Below are positions 33,515 to 44,300 of a stretch of 64,000 nt of DNA, piece by piece (within the stretch, counting starts at the first letter, position 1; each line of letters starts with the position of its first letter). The position numbers were made by a program, and so were the translations under genes. The notes below the pieces were generated by a model, which was not told the DNA's origin, did no database searches, and saw only the letters and a program-made list of their open reading frames with translations. The stretch comes from Roseiarcus sp963765375 (GTDB lineage: Bacteria > Pseudomonadota > Alphaproteobacteria > Rhizobiales > Beijerinckiaceae), in the NCBI GenBank assembly GCA_963765375.1, contig CAVXVZ010000005.1:930001-994000 (forward strand), written 5' to 3'.

Positions 33515-33551
33515 CTAGAGTGACGGCCGCGCGCTCGGGGCCGAGGGGGCG

Positions 33552-34613
33552 ATGGGCCACATCAACTATCAATGCCTGCGCGGCAAGGTCCACGCGGTCG
33601 CGCCCGCCGCGCCGCCGACCAATCCGCACTTATGGGTCATCCTCGAAGCGAGCGGCGAGCAGTGGTTCGCGACCATCAGCGTGCGCTCGGACAAGGACGC
33701 GCTTGGAGAGCCGGCGGGCAAGTCCTATCTCTACTATCTCGTCGATACCGATTTCGACCATCCCTTCGTCGCATCCATCCTGGCGCGGCCTGAAGGGCTG
33801 TCGACGGTCGAGCGCTCCTTTGCTGGCGGCGCCCTGGATTTTCCGCGCGCCGGGCTGTTCGACCCAAACGCGATGCGCGTTCTTCCTCCCGAGGGTCCGG
33901 GCCATGACGGCCTCGTCCAGCGCCTCACGGGGATTCTGCAGTTGGCTAAGGCTCAGGAGTGCGACGTCTTTTTCTACGGCAACGCCTTCAGTAAGGATAA
34001 TCCGCGCCAGACCGACCCCGCCTTCGGCTACACGCCCCAAACACCCTTTGGCCTCGACAACGTCCATATGGCCCAGGGCGATCCGCAATCGATCAACATG
34101 CGATTGCGCGAAAACGGCGTCTGGCATGACGGCGCCTCATTCGTCTGGGATGGGCGCGCCAAGCGCATGACCGCGGTTTTCCTGTCCTTTCAGAGCCAGG
34201 CCTGGCACACGAACGACAGCGGCGACCCGATCGACGGCGCCACTGGCGCGGAGGCGCCGGCCTACGATTACTCAAGCGGCGAGGCCACGGTGATCATGCC
34301 GCCGCGGCGGCTCGCGCAATTGACCAGCGCCCATCGCGGGCCGGACGGGGGGGCTTCGGCCGTCCTGACCAACATGAGTCATGATCTGCTCGATCTCGCC
34401 GGGTGGACGCTTGTCGTCGACGCCAAAACCCCGATCGATCTGCCGGCGGCGAAGCTCGGCCCAAGCCAGCCTCTCAGCGTGACGCTGACCCCGGGCAGCC
34501 TGGCGGATCGAGGCGGGGTCTTGATGCTCGTCAATCCGCCAGGCCTCAGCGTCCACTGCGTCGCATATCGCGGCGGCGATCCAGTCGCGGGCTGGAGTTC
34601 GAGTTTGGGATGA
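33552..34613 (+). CDS. DUF2278 (YukJ-like) protein with lamin-tail-like C-terminus
   Basis: A 353-residue protein. Residues about 1-225 match the DUF2278 outline: it opens INYQCLRGKVHAVAP, with HLWVILEASGEQWFATISVR, KSYLYYLVDTDFDHPF and FYGNAFSKDN. The C-terminal 110 residues (LLDLAGWTLVVDAKTPIDLP, ADRGGVLMLVNPPGL, VHCVAYRGGD) resemble a lamin-tail Ig-like domain, a pairing seen in this family. No enzymatic residue set is evident and the function is unknown. It starts 33 bp after the IS, so its native promoter has probably been displaced. Confidence 0.7.
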   Translation: MGHINYQCLRGKVHAVAPAAPPTNPHLWVILEASGEQWFATISVRSDKDALGEPAGKSYLYYLVDTDFDHPFVASILARPEGLSTVERSFAGGALDFPRAGLFDPNAMRVLPPEGPGHDGLVQRLTGILQLAKAQECDVFFYGNAFSKDNPRQTDPAFGYTPQTPFGLDNVHMAQGDPQSINMRLRENGVWHDGASFVWDGRAKRMTAVFLSFQSQAWHTNDSGDPIDGATGAEAPAYDYSSGEATVIMPPRRLAQLTSAHRGPDGGASAVLTNMSHDLLDLAGWTLVVDAKTPIDLPAAKLGPSQPLSVTLTPGSLADRGGVLMLVNPPGLSVHCVAYRGGDPVAGWSSSLG

Positions 34614-34833
34614 GGGCCGGACCCGATTTCTCGCCTCGTCTTGGCGGACGCCTTGCCGCGCCGCCCGCAGGTTGCGCCTCGAAAAGTCCTATGTTAGGCA
34701 ACCCGCGCCTTTAGGGCCGAGCCAGCCTGCGCGCTCGAATGCGAGACCCGGAAACGTCGGAAATTCCTCGGGTTGGCGCCGTTTCGGGGGCGTAGCGCGT
34801 GGGCTTTGGAAGCCTTGTGACGAGGTGACGGGC

Positions 34834-35396
34834 TTGGCTGAGGACGACACGATCGTTTCGGGAGTGGCGGGGCGCTACGCGTCCGCTTTGTTCTCGCTTG
34901 CCCAGGACGAGCGTCAGACCGACGCGGTCGCCGAAGCCTTGGCGAAATTCGACGCGCTGATTGCCGAAAGCCCGGACCTCGAACGCATGGTGCGAAGCCC
35001 GGTGTTCTCCGCCGCCGACCAGCTCAAGGCGCTCGACGCCATTCTCGCCGACGCCAATATCGGCGGCGTCGCCGCAAACTTCATCCGGCTTGTGACATCG
35101 AAGCGTCGTCTGTTCTTCATCCGCGAGATGATCGCTGACTACCGCAAGCTCAACGACGCGCATCGCGGCGTGACGCGGGCGGAAGTCACCAGCGCCACCG
35201 CGCTGACGGACGCCAATATCGCCGCGCTCAAAGACTCGCTGCGCGCCGCCTCCGGCGGCCGGGAGGTCGATCTTAACGTCAGGCTCGACCCCTCGATCAT
35301 CGGCGGGCTCGTCGTGAAGGTCGGCTCGCGCATGGTCGACGGCTCGCTGAAAACGAAGCTCAACGCAATTCGCCTAGCCATGAAAGAGGTCGGCTG

Positions 35397-35397
<1 letters not shown>
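34834..35397 (+). CDS. atpH: F0F1 ATP synthase subunit delta
   Basis: A 187-residue stator subunit linking F1 alpha to the b subunits. It begins (TTG)AEDDTIVSGVAGRYASALF and carries the conserved C-terminal DPSIIGGLVVKVGSRMVDGS. I chose TTG 34834 with GAGGTG six bases upstream; GTG 34825 in frame is the alternative. First gene of atpHAGDC, and its TGA overlaps the atpA ATG (TGATG at 35395-35399). The 220 bp before it should hold the operon promoter, but no clear box stands out. Confidence 0.9.
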
Positions 35398-36926
<1,529 letters not shown>

Positions 36927-36995
36927 AATGACCCGGTCGTCCCTGCCTCAGCCATGCACTGCCCTTGAAACGGATGCCCCTGGAGGTGTTCAGCG

Positions 36996-37862
36996 ATGCC
37001 GTCGCTAAAGGACCTCAGGAACCGGATCGCCTCCGTCAAGTCGACGCAGAAGATCACCAAGGCGATGCAGATGGTCGCGGTCTCGAAGCTGCGCCGCGCG
37101 CAGGGCGCCGTCGAATCCGCGCGGCCCTACGCGGAGCAGGTCGAAGCGGTGCTGACGAATCTGGCCGGCGCGGCGACCGACGGCCAGGGCCCGCGCCTGC
37201 TCATCGGCAGCGGATCGGACCAGGTTCATTTGCTCCTGGTCTGCACGGGCGAGCGCGGGCTGTGCGGCGCGTTCAATACTGCAATCGTGCGGCTGGCGCG
37301 TGAGAGGGCCAACGCCCTTGCGGCCGAGGGCAAGACCGTCAAGATCCTGTGCGTCGGCAAGAAGGGCTATGATCAGCTTCGCCGCACCCACGAGAAGCAA
37401 ATTCTGGGGTTGACCGAGTTGCGCGCCGTGCGCATCATCTCTTACGAGACTGCCCAACCGATCGCCGCAAAAGTGATCGAACTTTTCGAAAACGGCGAGT
37501 TCGACGTCTGCACGCTGTTCTACTCCCGCTTCAAATCGGTGATCACCCAGATCCCGACCGCCCAGCGGCTCATTCCCCCCGAGCTCGGCCCGAAGGACGA
37601 GAAAGCCCCGGTTTACGACTACGAACCCGACGAGGGCGAAATCCTTGCCCAACTGTTGCCGCGCGCAGTCACGGTGCGCATTTACCGTGGGTTGCTCGAG
37701 AACGCGGCTTCGTTCTTCGGCGCGCAGATGAGCGCGATGGACAACGCTACGCGCAACGCCGGCGACATGGTGAAGAAATACACTCTGCGCTACAACCGCA
37801 CCCGCCAGGCGATGATCACCAAGGAATTGATCGAGATCATTTCGGGCGCCGAGGCGCTCTAA
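36996..37862 (+). CDS. atpG: F0F1 ATP synthase subunit gamma
   Basis: A 288-residue rotor shaft. N-terminal helix MPSLKDLRNRIASVKSTQKI, the TKAMQMVAVSKLRRAQ segment, GLCGAFNT after the first helix, and the C-terminal helix ITKELIEIISGAEAL which packs inside alpha3beta3. GGAGGTG precedes the ATG. Gap to atpA 69 bp. Confidence 0.96.
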   Translation: MPSLKDLRNRIASVKSTQKITKAMQMVAVSKLRRAQGAVESARPYAEQVEAVLTNLAGAATDGQGPRLLIGSGSDQVHLLLVCTGERGLCGAFNTAIVRLARERANALAAEGKTVKILCVGKKGYDQLRRTHEKQILGLTELRAVRIISYETAQPIAAKVIELFENGEFDVCTLFYSRFKSVITQIPTAQRLIPPELGPKDEKAPVYDYEPDEGEILAQLLPRAVTVRIYRGLLENAASFFGAQMSAMDNATRNAGDMVKKYTLRYNRTRQAMITKELIEIISGAEAL

Positions 37863-37916
37863 CCCACTCGTCGTCTTGGCGGCGACGCTTGACCATCGGA
37901 ACGAGGACGTCAGAAA

Positions 37917-39359
37917 ATGGCCAATATCGCGAATGCCACTGGCCGCGTAACCCAGGTGATCGGCGCGGTCGTCGACGTCAAGTTCGACAGCTACCTGCCG
38001 CCCATTCTGAACGCGATCGAAACCATGAACAACGGCAATCGCCTCGTGCTCGAAGTCGCTCAGCATCTGGGCGAGAACACCGTACGATGCATCGCCATGG
38101 ACATTTCGGAAGGCCTGGTGCGCGGTCAGGAAGTCGTTGACACGGGGGGCCCGATCTCGGTCCCGGTCGGCGAAGGCACGCTCGGGCGGATCATGAACGT
38201 CGTTGGCGAGCCGGTGGACGAGGCTGGACCGATAAACATGGAGGCGCGCCGCGCCATCCATCAGCCGACCCCTGCATACGTTGAGCAATCAACCGAAGCC
38301 CAAATTCTCGTCACCGGCATCAAGGTTGTCGACCTGCTCGCGCCTTACGCCAAGGGCGGCAAGGTCGGCCTGTTCGGCGGCGCCGGCGTAGGCAAGACAG
38401 TGCTGATCCAGGAGCTCATCAACAATGTCGCCAAAACCCACGGCGGCAATTCGGTGTTCGCAGGCGTCGGCGAGCGCACCCGCGAAGGCAACGACCTCTA
38501 TCACGAGTTCATCGAGTCGAAAGTCAACGCTGATCCGCATGATCCCGACTCGGGCGTAAAGTCGAAATGCGCGCTGGTGTTTGGCCAGATGAACGAGCCG
38601 CCCGGCGCGCGGATGCGCGTCGGACTGGCCGGCGTCACCGTCGCTGAGCATTTCCGCGACCAGGGTCAGGACGTGCTTCTGTTCATCGACAACATCTTCC
38701 GCTTCACTCAGGCGGGTTCGGAAGTCTCGGCGCTGCTCGGCCGCATTCCATCTGCGGTCGGCTACCAACCGACTCTCGCCACCGACATGGGCGCCCTGCA
38801 AGAGCGCATCACCACCACGACGAAGGGTTCGATCACCTCGGTGCAGGCGATCTATGTTCCGGCCGACGACCTGACCGATCCGGCGCCGGCGACCTCCTTC
38901 GCCCACCTCGACGCGACGACCGTGCTCTCCCGCGCGATTTCGGAAAAAGGGATCTATCCGGCGGTCGATCCGCTGAACTCGACTTCCCGCATGCTGACGG
39001 CCGCGATCGTCGGCGAGGAGCATTATAACGTCGCCCGCCAGGTCCAGCAGGTCCTGCAGCGCTACAAGGCCCTGCAGGACATCATCGCGATCCTCGGCAT
39101 GGACGAACTGTCGGAAGAGGATAAGCAAATCGTCGCCCGCGCGCGCAAGATCGAGCGCTTCCTGTCGCAGCCGTTCGATGTCGCCGCCGTGTTCACCGGG
39201 ACGCCCGGCGTGCAGGTCAAGATCGAGGATACCGTAAAGGGCTTCAAGGGCATCGTTGAAGGCAAGTACGACAGCCTGCCCGAGGCGGCCTTCTATATGG
39301 TAGGCACGATCGAACAGGCGGTCGAGAAAGCCAAGAAGCTTGCCGCGGAGGCGGCTTGA
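37917..39359 (+). CDS. atpD: F0F1 ATP synthase subunit beta
   Basis: A 480-residue catalytic subunit. Walker A GGAGVGKTVLIQELI (about 158), catalytic Glu in FAGVGERTREGNDLY, Walker B DVLLFIDNIFRF, and the DELSEED-equivalent loop MDELSEEDKQIV near 395. Begins MANIANATGRVTQVIGAVVD. Length is normal. Confidence 0.97.
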   Translation: MANIANATGRVTQVIGAVVDVKFDSYLPPILNAIETMNNGNRLVLEVAQHLGENTVRCIAMDISEGLVRGQEVVDTGGPISVPVGEGTLGRIMNVVGEPVDEAGPINMEARRAIHQPTPAYVEQSTEAQILVTGIKVVDLLAPYAKGGKVGLFGGAGVGKTVLIQELINNVAKTHGGNSVFAGVGERTREGNDLYHEFIESKVNADPHDPDSGVKSKCALVFGQMNEPPGARMRVGLAGVTVAEHFRDQGQDVLLFIDNIFRFTQAGSEVSALLGRIPSAVGYQPTLATDMGALQERITTTTKGSITSVQAIYVPADDLTDPAPATSFAHLDATTVLSRAISEKGIYPAVDPLNSTSRMLTAAIVGEEHYNVARQVQQVLQRYKALQDIIAILGMDELSEEDKQIVARARKIERFLSQPFDVAAVFTGTPGVQVKIEDTVKGFKGIVEGKYDSLPEAAFYMVGTIEQAVEKAKKLAAEAA

Positions 39360-39383
39360 CGCGAACTTTGTCCGGGGGTCGCC

Positions 39384-39782
39384 ATGGCCACTTTCCACTT
39401 TGAACTGGTGTCTCCGGACAGGGTGCTGTTCAACGGCGCGGCTCAATCGGTGCTCGTGCCGGGCAACGAAGGCGACTTCCTGGTGCTGAGCGAGCACGCC
39501 CCGGTGATGACGTCGATGCGTCCCGGGGTTGTCGGCATCGACGACGCGGAGGGAAAGCACCGTCGCGTCTTTGTGCGGGGCGGATTTGCCGACGCAAGCA
39601 AGAAGGGCCTCATCCTGCTGGCGGAGACGGCGATCCCGTTCGAGGACTTGAGCGCCGACAAGCTCGGCCAGGAGATCAAGAACGCGGAGGAGGATCTCGC
39701 TGACGCAAACGAAGACCAGAAGCGCCTGGCGCAAGAGAAGCTCGACCGGTTGCGGGAGCTCAAGGACGCGATCAAGCTTTGA
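39384..39782 (+). CDS. atpC: F0F1 ATP synthase subunit epsilon
   Basis: A 132-residue subunit: N-terminal beta sandwich (FHFELVSPDRVLFNGAAQSV, GDFLVLSEHAPVMTSMRPG, FVRGGFADASKKGLILLAE) followed by two helices (about 90-130). It inhibits wasteful ATP hydrolysis. Last gene of the atp cluster, 24 bp after atpD. A short GAGCG/CGCTC stem follows the stop but no clear terminator. Confidence 0.94.
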   Translation: MATFHFELVSPDRVLFNGAAQSVLVPGNEGDFLVLSEHAPVMTSMRPGVVGIDDAEGKHRRVFVRGGFADASKKGLILLAETAIPFEDLSADKLGQEIKNAEEDLADANEDQKRLAQEKLDRLRELKDAIKL

Positions 39783-39839
39783 GAGCGAGCTGAGCCCGTC
39801 CGCTCGCGATCTCCTGTCCCCGCTTCGTTCGTCTTGCGC

Positions 39840-40208
39840 ATGACTCAGGAAGGCTACGACGCTTTCTGCGCCGGCCTGCCCCACACGACGCATGTCGTCC
39901 AATGGGGCGACGCGAGCGTCTGGAAGGTCGGGGGCAAGGTCTTCGCGATCGGCGGGTGGTCGAGCGCATCAGAGTTCGGCGTAAGCTTCAAATGTTCTCA
40001 GGCAAGCTTTGCAATTCTGACCGAACTGCCGGGATTGCGCCCAGCGCCCTATCTCGCCTCCCGAGGATTATCCTGGGTTCAGCGCACCGACCCTCGCTCG
40101 CTCAGCGACGATGATCTCAAGAGTTACGTGCGCCAGAGCTACGCGCTGGTCGTTGCAGGCCTGCCCAGAAGGACGCAGCGCGCGTTGGGGGTCGGGGCCT
40201 CGCGATGA
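39840..40208 (+). CDS. MmcQ/YjbR-family protein
   Basis: A 122-residue protein with the MmcQ/YjbR outline: MTQEGYDAFCAGLPHTTHVV, WGDASVWKVGGKVFAIGG, VSFKCSQASFAILTEL, PAPYLASRGLSWV and a terminal helical pair LSDDDLKSYVRQSYALV. The fold is CyaY-like and is thought to bind DNA; role unknown. Its end overlaps the next start by 4 nt (ATGA, 40205-40208), so the two are coupled. Confidence 0.8.
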   Translation: MTQEGYDAFCAGLPHTTHVVQWGDASVWKVGGKVFAIGGWSSASEFGVSFKCSQASFAILTELPGLRPAPYLASRGLSWVQRTDPRSLSDDDLKSYVRQSYALVVAGLPRRTQRALGVGASR

Positions 40209-41194
40209 CCCCGGCGACATCGGCGACCGTAACGCCTTGCGACGTCCGCTCCGCCCACGCGCGCATTCGCGGCCACATCCGCCGTACGCCGATCCTCGAG
40301 ACGGCCTCGCCGATCGCCGGGGCGCAACCGCTGTCCCTCAAGCTCGAATGTTTGCAGGTTACCGGTTCTTTTAAGGCTCGCGGCGCCTTCCACAACCTCC
40401 TTACCCGGCCGGCTCCGGCCGCAGGCTGCGCGACGGCGTCGGGCGGCAACCATGGCGCGGCGGTCGCCTTCGCGGCGCAAAAACTAGGAATTCGTGCGCG
40501 CATCTTCGTGCCGGAAATCGCCACGCCCGCCAAGATTGCAAAGATCAAGGCGTATGGAGCCGAGGCCATCATCGGCGGCGGCGCTTACGTGGAAGCGCAG
40601 CAGCGCTGCGACAAATATGTCGCCGAAAGCGGCGCGCTCTTGATCCACCCTTACGACGCGATCGAGACGATCGCGGGCCAGGGTTCCGTGGCCCTGGAAT
40701 GGGAGGAAGACCTCGAGCGGCTTGGCCTCCCGAAGCTCGACACCGTTCTTATCGCGGTTGGCGGCGGCGGGCTCATCGCCGGAGCCGCCGCCTGGTTCGG
40801 CGGCCGCGTCAACGTGGTTGGCGTCGAGCCAGAGGGTTCGCGCGCGCTTCATGCCGCGCTCGCGGCAAACGCGCCGGTCGACGTCGCGGTCAAGTCGATC
40901 GCCGCCAACTCGCTCGGCGCCAAGCGCGTGGGCGAACTCAATTTCAAGATCGCCAGGCAATTTGTGAGCAGGGGCGTCCTGGTCACCGACATGGCGATCG
41001 TCGAAGCCCAGCGCCGACTTTGGGCCGACGTGTCGGTTATCGCCGAGCCCGGCGGCGCGGCGGCCTTCGCCGCCATCGCAAGCCGCGCCTATCGGCCCGA
41101 GCCAGACGAACGCGTCGGCGTTCTCGTCTGCGGCGCCAACGCCGATCCGGCGGCGCTCGCGGAAGCAGGCGTTGGCCGTGGCGCCGCTTCGTGA
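40205..41194 (+). CDS. Fold-type II PLP enzyme: threonine dehydratase / serine racemase family
   Basis: A 329-residue enzyme. PLP-Lys motif VTGSFKARGAFHNLL (Lys about 55), the Asn turn ASGGNHGAAVAFAA, the glycine loop AVGGGGLIAG, and the terminal VLVCGANADPAAL. There is no C-terminal ACT domain, so it is a catabolic-type threonine/serine dehydratase or a serine racemase/threo-3-hydroxyaspartate dehydratase. The exact substrate cannot be told. It is coupled to the MmcQ gene. The tRNA-Gln gene lies 101 bp downstream. Confidence 0.8.
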   Translation: MTPATSATVTPCDVRSAHARIRGHIRRTPILETASPIAGAQPLSLKLECLQVTGSFKARGAFHNLLTRPAPAAGCATASGGNHGAAVAFAAQKLGIRARIFVPEIATPAKIAKIKAYGAEAIIGGGAYVEAQQRCDKYVAESGALLIHPYDAIETIAGQGSVALEWEEDLERLGLPKLDTVLIAVGGGGLIAGAAAWFGGRVNVVGVEPEGSRALHAALAANAPVDVAVKSIAANSLGAKRVGELNFKIARQFVSRGVLVTDMAIVEAQRRLWADVSVIAEPGGAAAFAAIASRAYRPEPDERVGVLVCGANADPAALAEAGVGRGAAS

Positions 41195-41295
41195 CCTCTC
41201 TCAGGCAAAATCGCGCTGGCGGCCATTGCGACGGGCAAAGGGCCGAACTATTGTCCGGCCGCTTTCCGCCGGGCCTAACCAGCCTTGCAGCACGT

Positions 41296-41370
41296 TGGGG
41301 CGTCGCCAAGCGGTAAGGCAGCGGATTTTGATTCCGCGATGCGGAGGTTCGAATCCTCCCGCCCCAGCCA
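41296..41370 (+). tRNA. tRNA-Gln (TTG anticodon), left boundary of the island
   Basis: A 75-nt cloverleaf with encoded CCA. Acceptor TGGGGCG pairs fully with CGCCCCA; anticodon arm GCGGA-TTTTGAT-TCCGC gives TTG; T-arm GGAGG-TTCGAAT-CCTCC; discriminator G. Its 3-prime half recurs, slightly degraded, at 50801-50847 beside an integrase remnant, so it is also the likely attachment site. Confidence 0.95.
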
Positions 41371-41653
41371 CTGATTTCAAATAATTATAGCAGACTGTGG
41401 TTCACTAGCTGAACAGAATCTGGCGCCGAGCGTTCCTGACTGTGTCGGGAAATCGACCTCAAAAAACCGCGATCTCCGGCGCGAAGGCTTTTAGCCAGAC
41501 GCCGCACTCGCCATCATCGGACGCGCAGACTTCGCCCCGCTCCCCGGCGACGCTTTGCTTTCCAAAACCAACCAAGACGATATAACCGCAAAATCATCTT
41601 GCTGCGGAGGCGCGCGCACGCCCTCTGGGCGATACCTGTATGAGCGGGAACCC

Positions 41654-42886
41654 ATGCGAATATTCGGCAAGGTGGGCCCGGAATCGGAGACATTCTGTAA
41701 TGGCCCCCGACTTTTGCCCGCTGAGGAGACGCTTGCGCGAATATCGCCGCTGAGATCGAGTTTCGGCATTACTCGCGTCGCCAATCTTACGGGTCTCGAT
41801 CGGACTGGCATTCCGGTCATCATGGTGTGCCGACCGAACGCGCGGTCGACCGCGGTATTTCATGGCAAGGGAATCGACCTGGCGGCGGCCAAGGCCTCGG
41901 GTCTGATGGAAGCGATCGAGACGTGGCACGCCGAACACGTTCGATTGCCGATCCGTTTCTCGAGTTACGCCGAACTGGGCGAGGAGGTGAAAACCGCCGA
42001 GGTCGATCTCTTGCCGCGCATCCCCGACACCCGTTTCGACTCTGATGCGCCGATGCTGTGGGTGGAAGGGCGTAACCTGATTGACGGCCAGTCGGTTTGG
42101 GTCCCCTTCGAGATGGTGCACGCGCACTGGACCATCGGCGGACCGCCGGTGAGCGGCTGCTTCTCCGCGAGCACCAATGGCCTCGCGTCCGGCAACCACA
42201 TTCTAGAGGCGACGAGCCATGCGCTGTGCGAACTGATCGAACGTGACGCGACGGCGCTCTGGCGGCAATATCCGGCGGCCGAGCAGGACCGAAGGCGTCT
42301 CGACCTCGCAACGGTCGACGACACGGAATGTCTTGCGGTGCTGGACCTCTTCGGCCGGGCGCAAATCGACGTGGCTGTCTGGGACGTCACCACCGATGTC
42401 GGGGTGCCTGCGTTCCAGTGCTTCGCCGCGGATCGCACGGGCGAGATAGGCCATGTCGGCGTGGGCGCTGGATGCCACCCGACTCGAAAAATCGCGTTGC
42501 GTCGCGCGACGACCGAGGCGGCCCAGGTTCGCACCACATACATCGTGGGTTCGCGCGAGGATATCCGCCACTCCGACTATCATTCGGCGACGCTCGCTGC
42601 GAAGAGCGAGCGAGCGCGAGCAATGATGCGGCCGGTCGCGCGGCCGCGCGACTTCGCGTCGGTTGAAAGCTTCGATTTCGACTCGTTCGAAGCGGAGGTC
42701 GCCTGGATTGTCGAGCGGCTGCAATCTTCAGGAATTCGACAAGCAATCGCGGTCGACCTGACACGGAGCGAGTTCGGCATTCCGGTCGTTCGCGTGATCG
42801 CGCCCGGGCTCGAGGGGTTCGATCACTTCCCTGCGTACTACGCGCCAGGCGCCCGCGCGCGCGCCCTGCAAGAGCGCCGGGCATGA
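41654..42886 (+). CDS. ycaO: YcaO-domain ATP-dependent peptide-modifying enzyme (TfuA-type)
   Basis: A 410-residue YcaO protein. ATP-binding residues line up: SGLMEAIE (82-89, the S-x3-E-x2-E motif), HALCELIERD (189-198) and RATTEAAQVR (284-293). The N-terminal LARISPLRSSFGITRVANLT and LDRTGIPVIMVCRPNARS are typical of TfuA-associated YcaO proteins. The azoline-type C-terminal PxPxP ending is absent. YcaO uses ATP to activate a backbone amide; with TfuA the product is a thioamide. ATG 41654 is chosen; a TTG 99 bp upstream adds 33 residues containing SSCCGGARTPSGRY. The end overlaps tfuA by 4 nt (ATGA), so both proteins are made together. Confidence 0.88.
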   Translation: MRIFGKVGPESETFCNGPRLLPAEETLARISPLRSSFGITRVANLTGLDRTGIPVIMVCRPNARSTAVFHGKGIDLAAAKASGLMEAIETWHAEHVRLPIRFSSYAELGEEVKTAEVDLLPRIPDTRFDSDAPMLWVEGRNLIDGQSVWVPFEMVHAHWTIGGPPVSGCFSASTNGLASGNHILEATSHALCELIERDATALWRQYPAAEQDRRRLDLATVDDTECLAVLDLFGRAQIDVAVWDVTTDVGVPAFQCFAADRTGEIGHVGVGAGCHPTRKIALRRATTEAAQVRTTYIVGSREDIRHSDYHSATLAAKSERARAMMRPVARPRDFASVESFDFDSFEAEVAWIVERLQSSGIRQAIAVDLTRSEFGIPVVRVIAPGLEGFDHFPAYYAPGARARALQERRA

Positions 42887-44232
42887 CGATCGTCGTTTTC
42901 GTCGGCCCGACGCTGACTCCCGAAGACATCGCCGCGTGCGGGGACATCGTCTGCCTGCCGCCAGTCGCCCAGGGCGACATCTATCGCGCCGCGCAACGTC
43001 GACCACGGGCGATCGGAATCATCGATGGATATTTCTCCGGCGCCCCATCGGTCTGGCACAAGGAGATCCTGTGGGCGATTTCGCGCGGGGTTCCCCTCTT
43101 CGGCAGCGCAAGCATGGGCGCCCTGCGGGCCGCGGAATTGCATGCGTTCGGCATGCGCGGCATCGGCCGCATTTTCGAGGCGTTCCGCGACGGCGAACTC
43201 GAAGACGACGATGAGGTGGCGGTCGTGCACGGGCCGGCCGAGCTCGGCCACCTTCAGGCCTCCGAGGCGATGGTCAATATTCGCGCGACGCTGGCTCGCG
43301 CCGAGACCGACGGGGTTCTATCGAAAGGTTCGCGCAACGCATTGGAAGCCTTCGGCAAGTCGATGTTCTTCCCGCATCGCAGTTGGGAAGCCTTGCTCGA
43401 GGGCGCGGCGTCGCTCGGCGTCGCCGAGCCGGAACGAGCGGCGCTGAGCGCTTGGTTGACTGAAGGGCGCGTCGACCAGAAGCGCGCCGACGCTCTTGAG
43501 ATGCTGGCGGCGATGAGGGAAGCGGCGCACGAATCGAACAAGACGCAACCGAAATATAATTTTGAATGGACGCAATTGTGGGACGAATTCGTGCGTCGAT
43601 TCGAGACCGGCGAGGAGAACCCTGGCGCCTCCACGCCGCAGCGCATCGTCGAGGAGCTGAGGCTCGAGGGCCCCGAGATCTATCCGCGCATCGAGGCCAT
43701 GGCTCTATTGCGCAAGGTCGCCGAAAGCGGCGCGGGGCCGACGGCCGCCTCGCAAACGCGCGAGGATCTGCAGACGACGCTGACGGAGATCCGCGCCATG
43801 CTTGGACTGTTCCGGCGCGCTGACCTCGATCGCTGGATGGCGTGTAACGATCTCGACGCGGCCGCGCTGGAGAGGCTGGCGGCCGCGGAAACCAGCCTCA
43901 AGCGTCTGCGCAATGGGGCGAAGGGGTCGCTCGAGCCCTATGTCCTCGACGAGCTGCGGATGACCGGCGCCTACGAGCGGTTCGCCGACCGGGCGCGAAG
44001 AAAAACCGATGCGGTCGCCGCTTCTTTCCCCGAAACAGCCGGGGCCCCCTCGGGCTCGCGAACCTTGGCGCTGCGGCTCTGGTACTTCGAGCAGCGCCTT
44101 GGGCTGGCGCTGCCGGACGACGTAGAGGACTTTGCGCGCCGGCTCGGCTTCGCGAATGCGGAGGATTTCGACGCGGCGGTGCTTCGCGAGCGACTATATC
44201 TCGATGCGGAACGAGGGGATCAAAGCGCTTGA
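42883..44232 (+). CDS. tfuA: TfuA-like partner protein of YcaO
   Basis: A 449-residue protein. The TfuA core spans about 1-165: MTIVVFVGPTLTPEDIAACG, PPVAQGDIYRAAQRRPRAIG, IIDGYFSGAPSVWHKEILWA, PLFGSASMGALRAAEL, and DDEVAVVHGPAE. The C-terminal 280 residues are helical and unclassified, longer than minimal TfuA proteins. TfuA is needed by its YcaO to place thioamides, as in thioviridamide-type peptides and on McrA glycine, probably by handling the sulfur donor. Coupled to ycaO by a 4-nt overlap. A 68-bp AT-rich gap follows. Confidence 0.87.
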   Translation: MTIVVFVGPTLTPEDIAACGDIVCLPPVAQGDIYRAAQRRPRAIGIIDGYFSGAPSVWHKEILWAISRGVPLFGSASMGALRAAELHAFGMRGIGRIFEAFRDGELEDDDEVAVVHGPAELGHLQASEAMVNIRATLARAETDGVLSKGSRNALEAFGKSMFFPHRSWEALLEGAASLGVAEPERAALSAWLTEGRVDQKRADALEMLAAMREAAHESNKTQPKYNFEWTQLWDEFVRRFETGEENPGASTPQRIVEELRLEGPEIYPRIEAMALLRKVAESGAGPTAASQTREDLQTTLTEIRAMLGLFRRADLDRWMACNDLDAAALERLAAAETSLKRLRNGAKGSLEPYVLDELRMTGAYERFADRARRKTDAVAASFPETAGAPSGSRTLALRLWYFEQRLGLALPDDVEDFARRLGFANAEDFDAAVLRERLYLDAERGDQSA

Positions 44233-44258
44233 CGTAAGCGGAAAACTGTTATTATCTG

Positions 44259-44285
44259 TTAACATTATTTTAGGAAATCTATAAT
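44259..44285 (+). promoter_or_regulatory. Possible sigma-70-type promoter for the peptidase and repeat-protein genes
   Basis: A perfect -10 box TATAAT (44280-44285) follows TTAACA (44259-44264) at a short 15-bp spacing, in a 68-bp AT-rich gap that contrasts with the GC-rich genes around it. The peptidase ATG is 16 bp after the -10 box, giving a very short leader; a 12-bp palindrome GGCCATATGGCC overlaps that start codon. Confidence 0.45.
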
Positions 44286-44300
44286 TCCCGGGGCGGCCAT

